A stretch of DNA of 64,000 nucleotides, taken from contig NZ_CP020042.1 of the NCBI RefSeq assembly GCF_002028425.1, forward strand, positions 5,493,560-5,557,559, written 5' to 3'. A model generated the notes under the pieces. The model saw only the letters and a list, made by a program, of their open reading frames with translations, was not told the DNA's origin and searched no databases. Source of the DNA: Streptomyces katrae (GTDB taxonomy: Bacteria > Actinomycetota > Actinomycetes > Streptomycetales > Streptomycetaceae). The position numbers and the translations under genes were made by a program. Within the stretch, counting starts at the first letter, position 1, and every line of letters begins with the position of its first letter. Positions 63,986 through 64,000 of this stretch are shown here, one piece after another.

Positions 63986-64000
63986 TCTGGCCCGCGTACA

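Overview
The window is high-GC actinobacterial DNA with strong third-position G/C bias. Its gene content and order match the conserved chromosomal core of Streptomyces (leuD, hupS, rpmB, recG, coaD, rnc, mutM, smc, ftsY, nsdA, amtB-glnK-glnD, ffh, rpsP-trmD-rplS, four sip genes, dprA, whiG, rpsB-tsf-pyrH-frr-cdsA-rlmN). This identification rests on protein motifs and synteny read by eye; no database search was run. I see no prophage, insertion sequence, rRNA, tRNA or CRISPR array.

Layout. Positions 1-9 kb: leuD, a small unknown gene, the HU-like protein HupS with a lysine-rich tail, CofC (coenzyme F420 pathway) fused in frame to a cold-shock-like module, a phospholipid pair (plsC-gpsA), ddlA, a DUF3515 lipoprotein, a stand-alone Lrp/AsnC sensor domain, and thiL-thiD. 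Positions 9-20 kb: zinc-type rpmB, a FakA-like DAK2 protein, recG, rsmD-coaD, a DivIVA-like coiled-coil protein, the yceD-rpmF-rnc group, mutM, a divergent HxlR/flavodoxin pair and a secreted CAP protein. Positions 20-32 kb: acyP, a conserved small ORF, smc with a large insertion in its hinge, glcP, a luciferase-like oxidoreductase, an NCS1 permease, ftsY and a Prim-Pol-like protein.

Positions 32-45 kb: the developmental regulator nsdA, the ammonium operon amtB-glnK-glnD with a GlnR-like site, ffh, an FtsH-type protease, a small methyltransferase, proS and a SprT-like putative metalloprotease. Positions 45-64 kb: the ribosome-maturation cluster rpsP-khpA-rimM-trmD-rplS, four consecutive type I signal peptidases, Nudix, DUF2469, yraN-comM-dprA, the sporulation sigma factor whiG, a TetR regulator, an M23-like protein, and rpsB-tsf-pyrH-frr-cdsA-rlmN.

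The strongest unusual signal is in smc. A block of about 218 residues rich in Pro, Gly and Ala interrupts the hinge domain. Its second half is seven tandem copies of a 51-bp unit, and the unit's sequence closely resembles an intergenic repeat present in inverted orientation upstream of ffh in this same window. This looks like an intergenic repeat that entered an essential chromosome-organisation gene and expanded in frame. Other notable signals are nested inverted repeats on the glcP promoter, a palindromic operator between the HxlR and flavodoxin genes, a structured leader before rpmB, two DnaA-box matches upstream of rpsB, a set of genes with leaderless-promoter geometry, and the CofC fusion.
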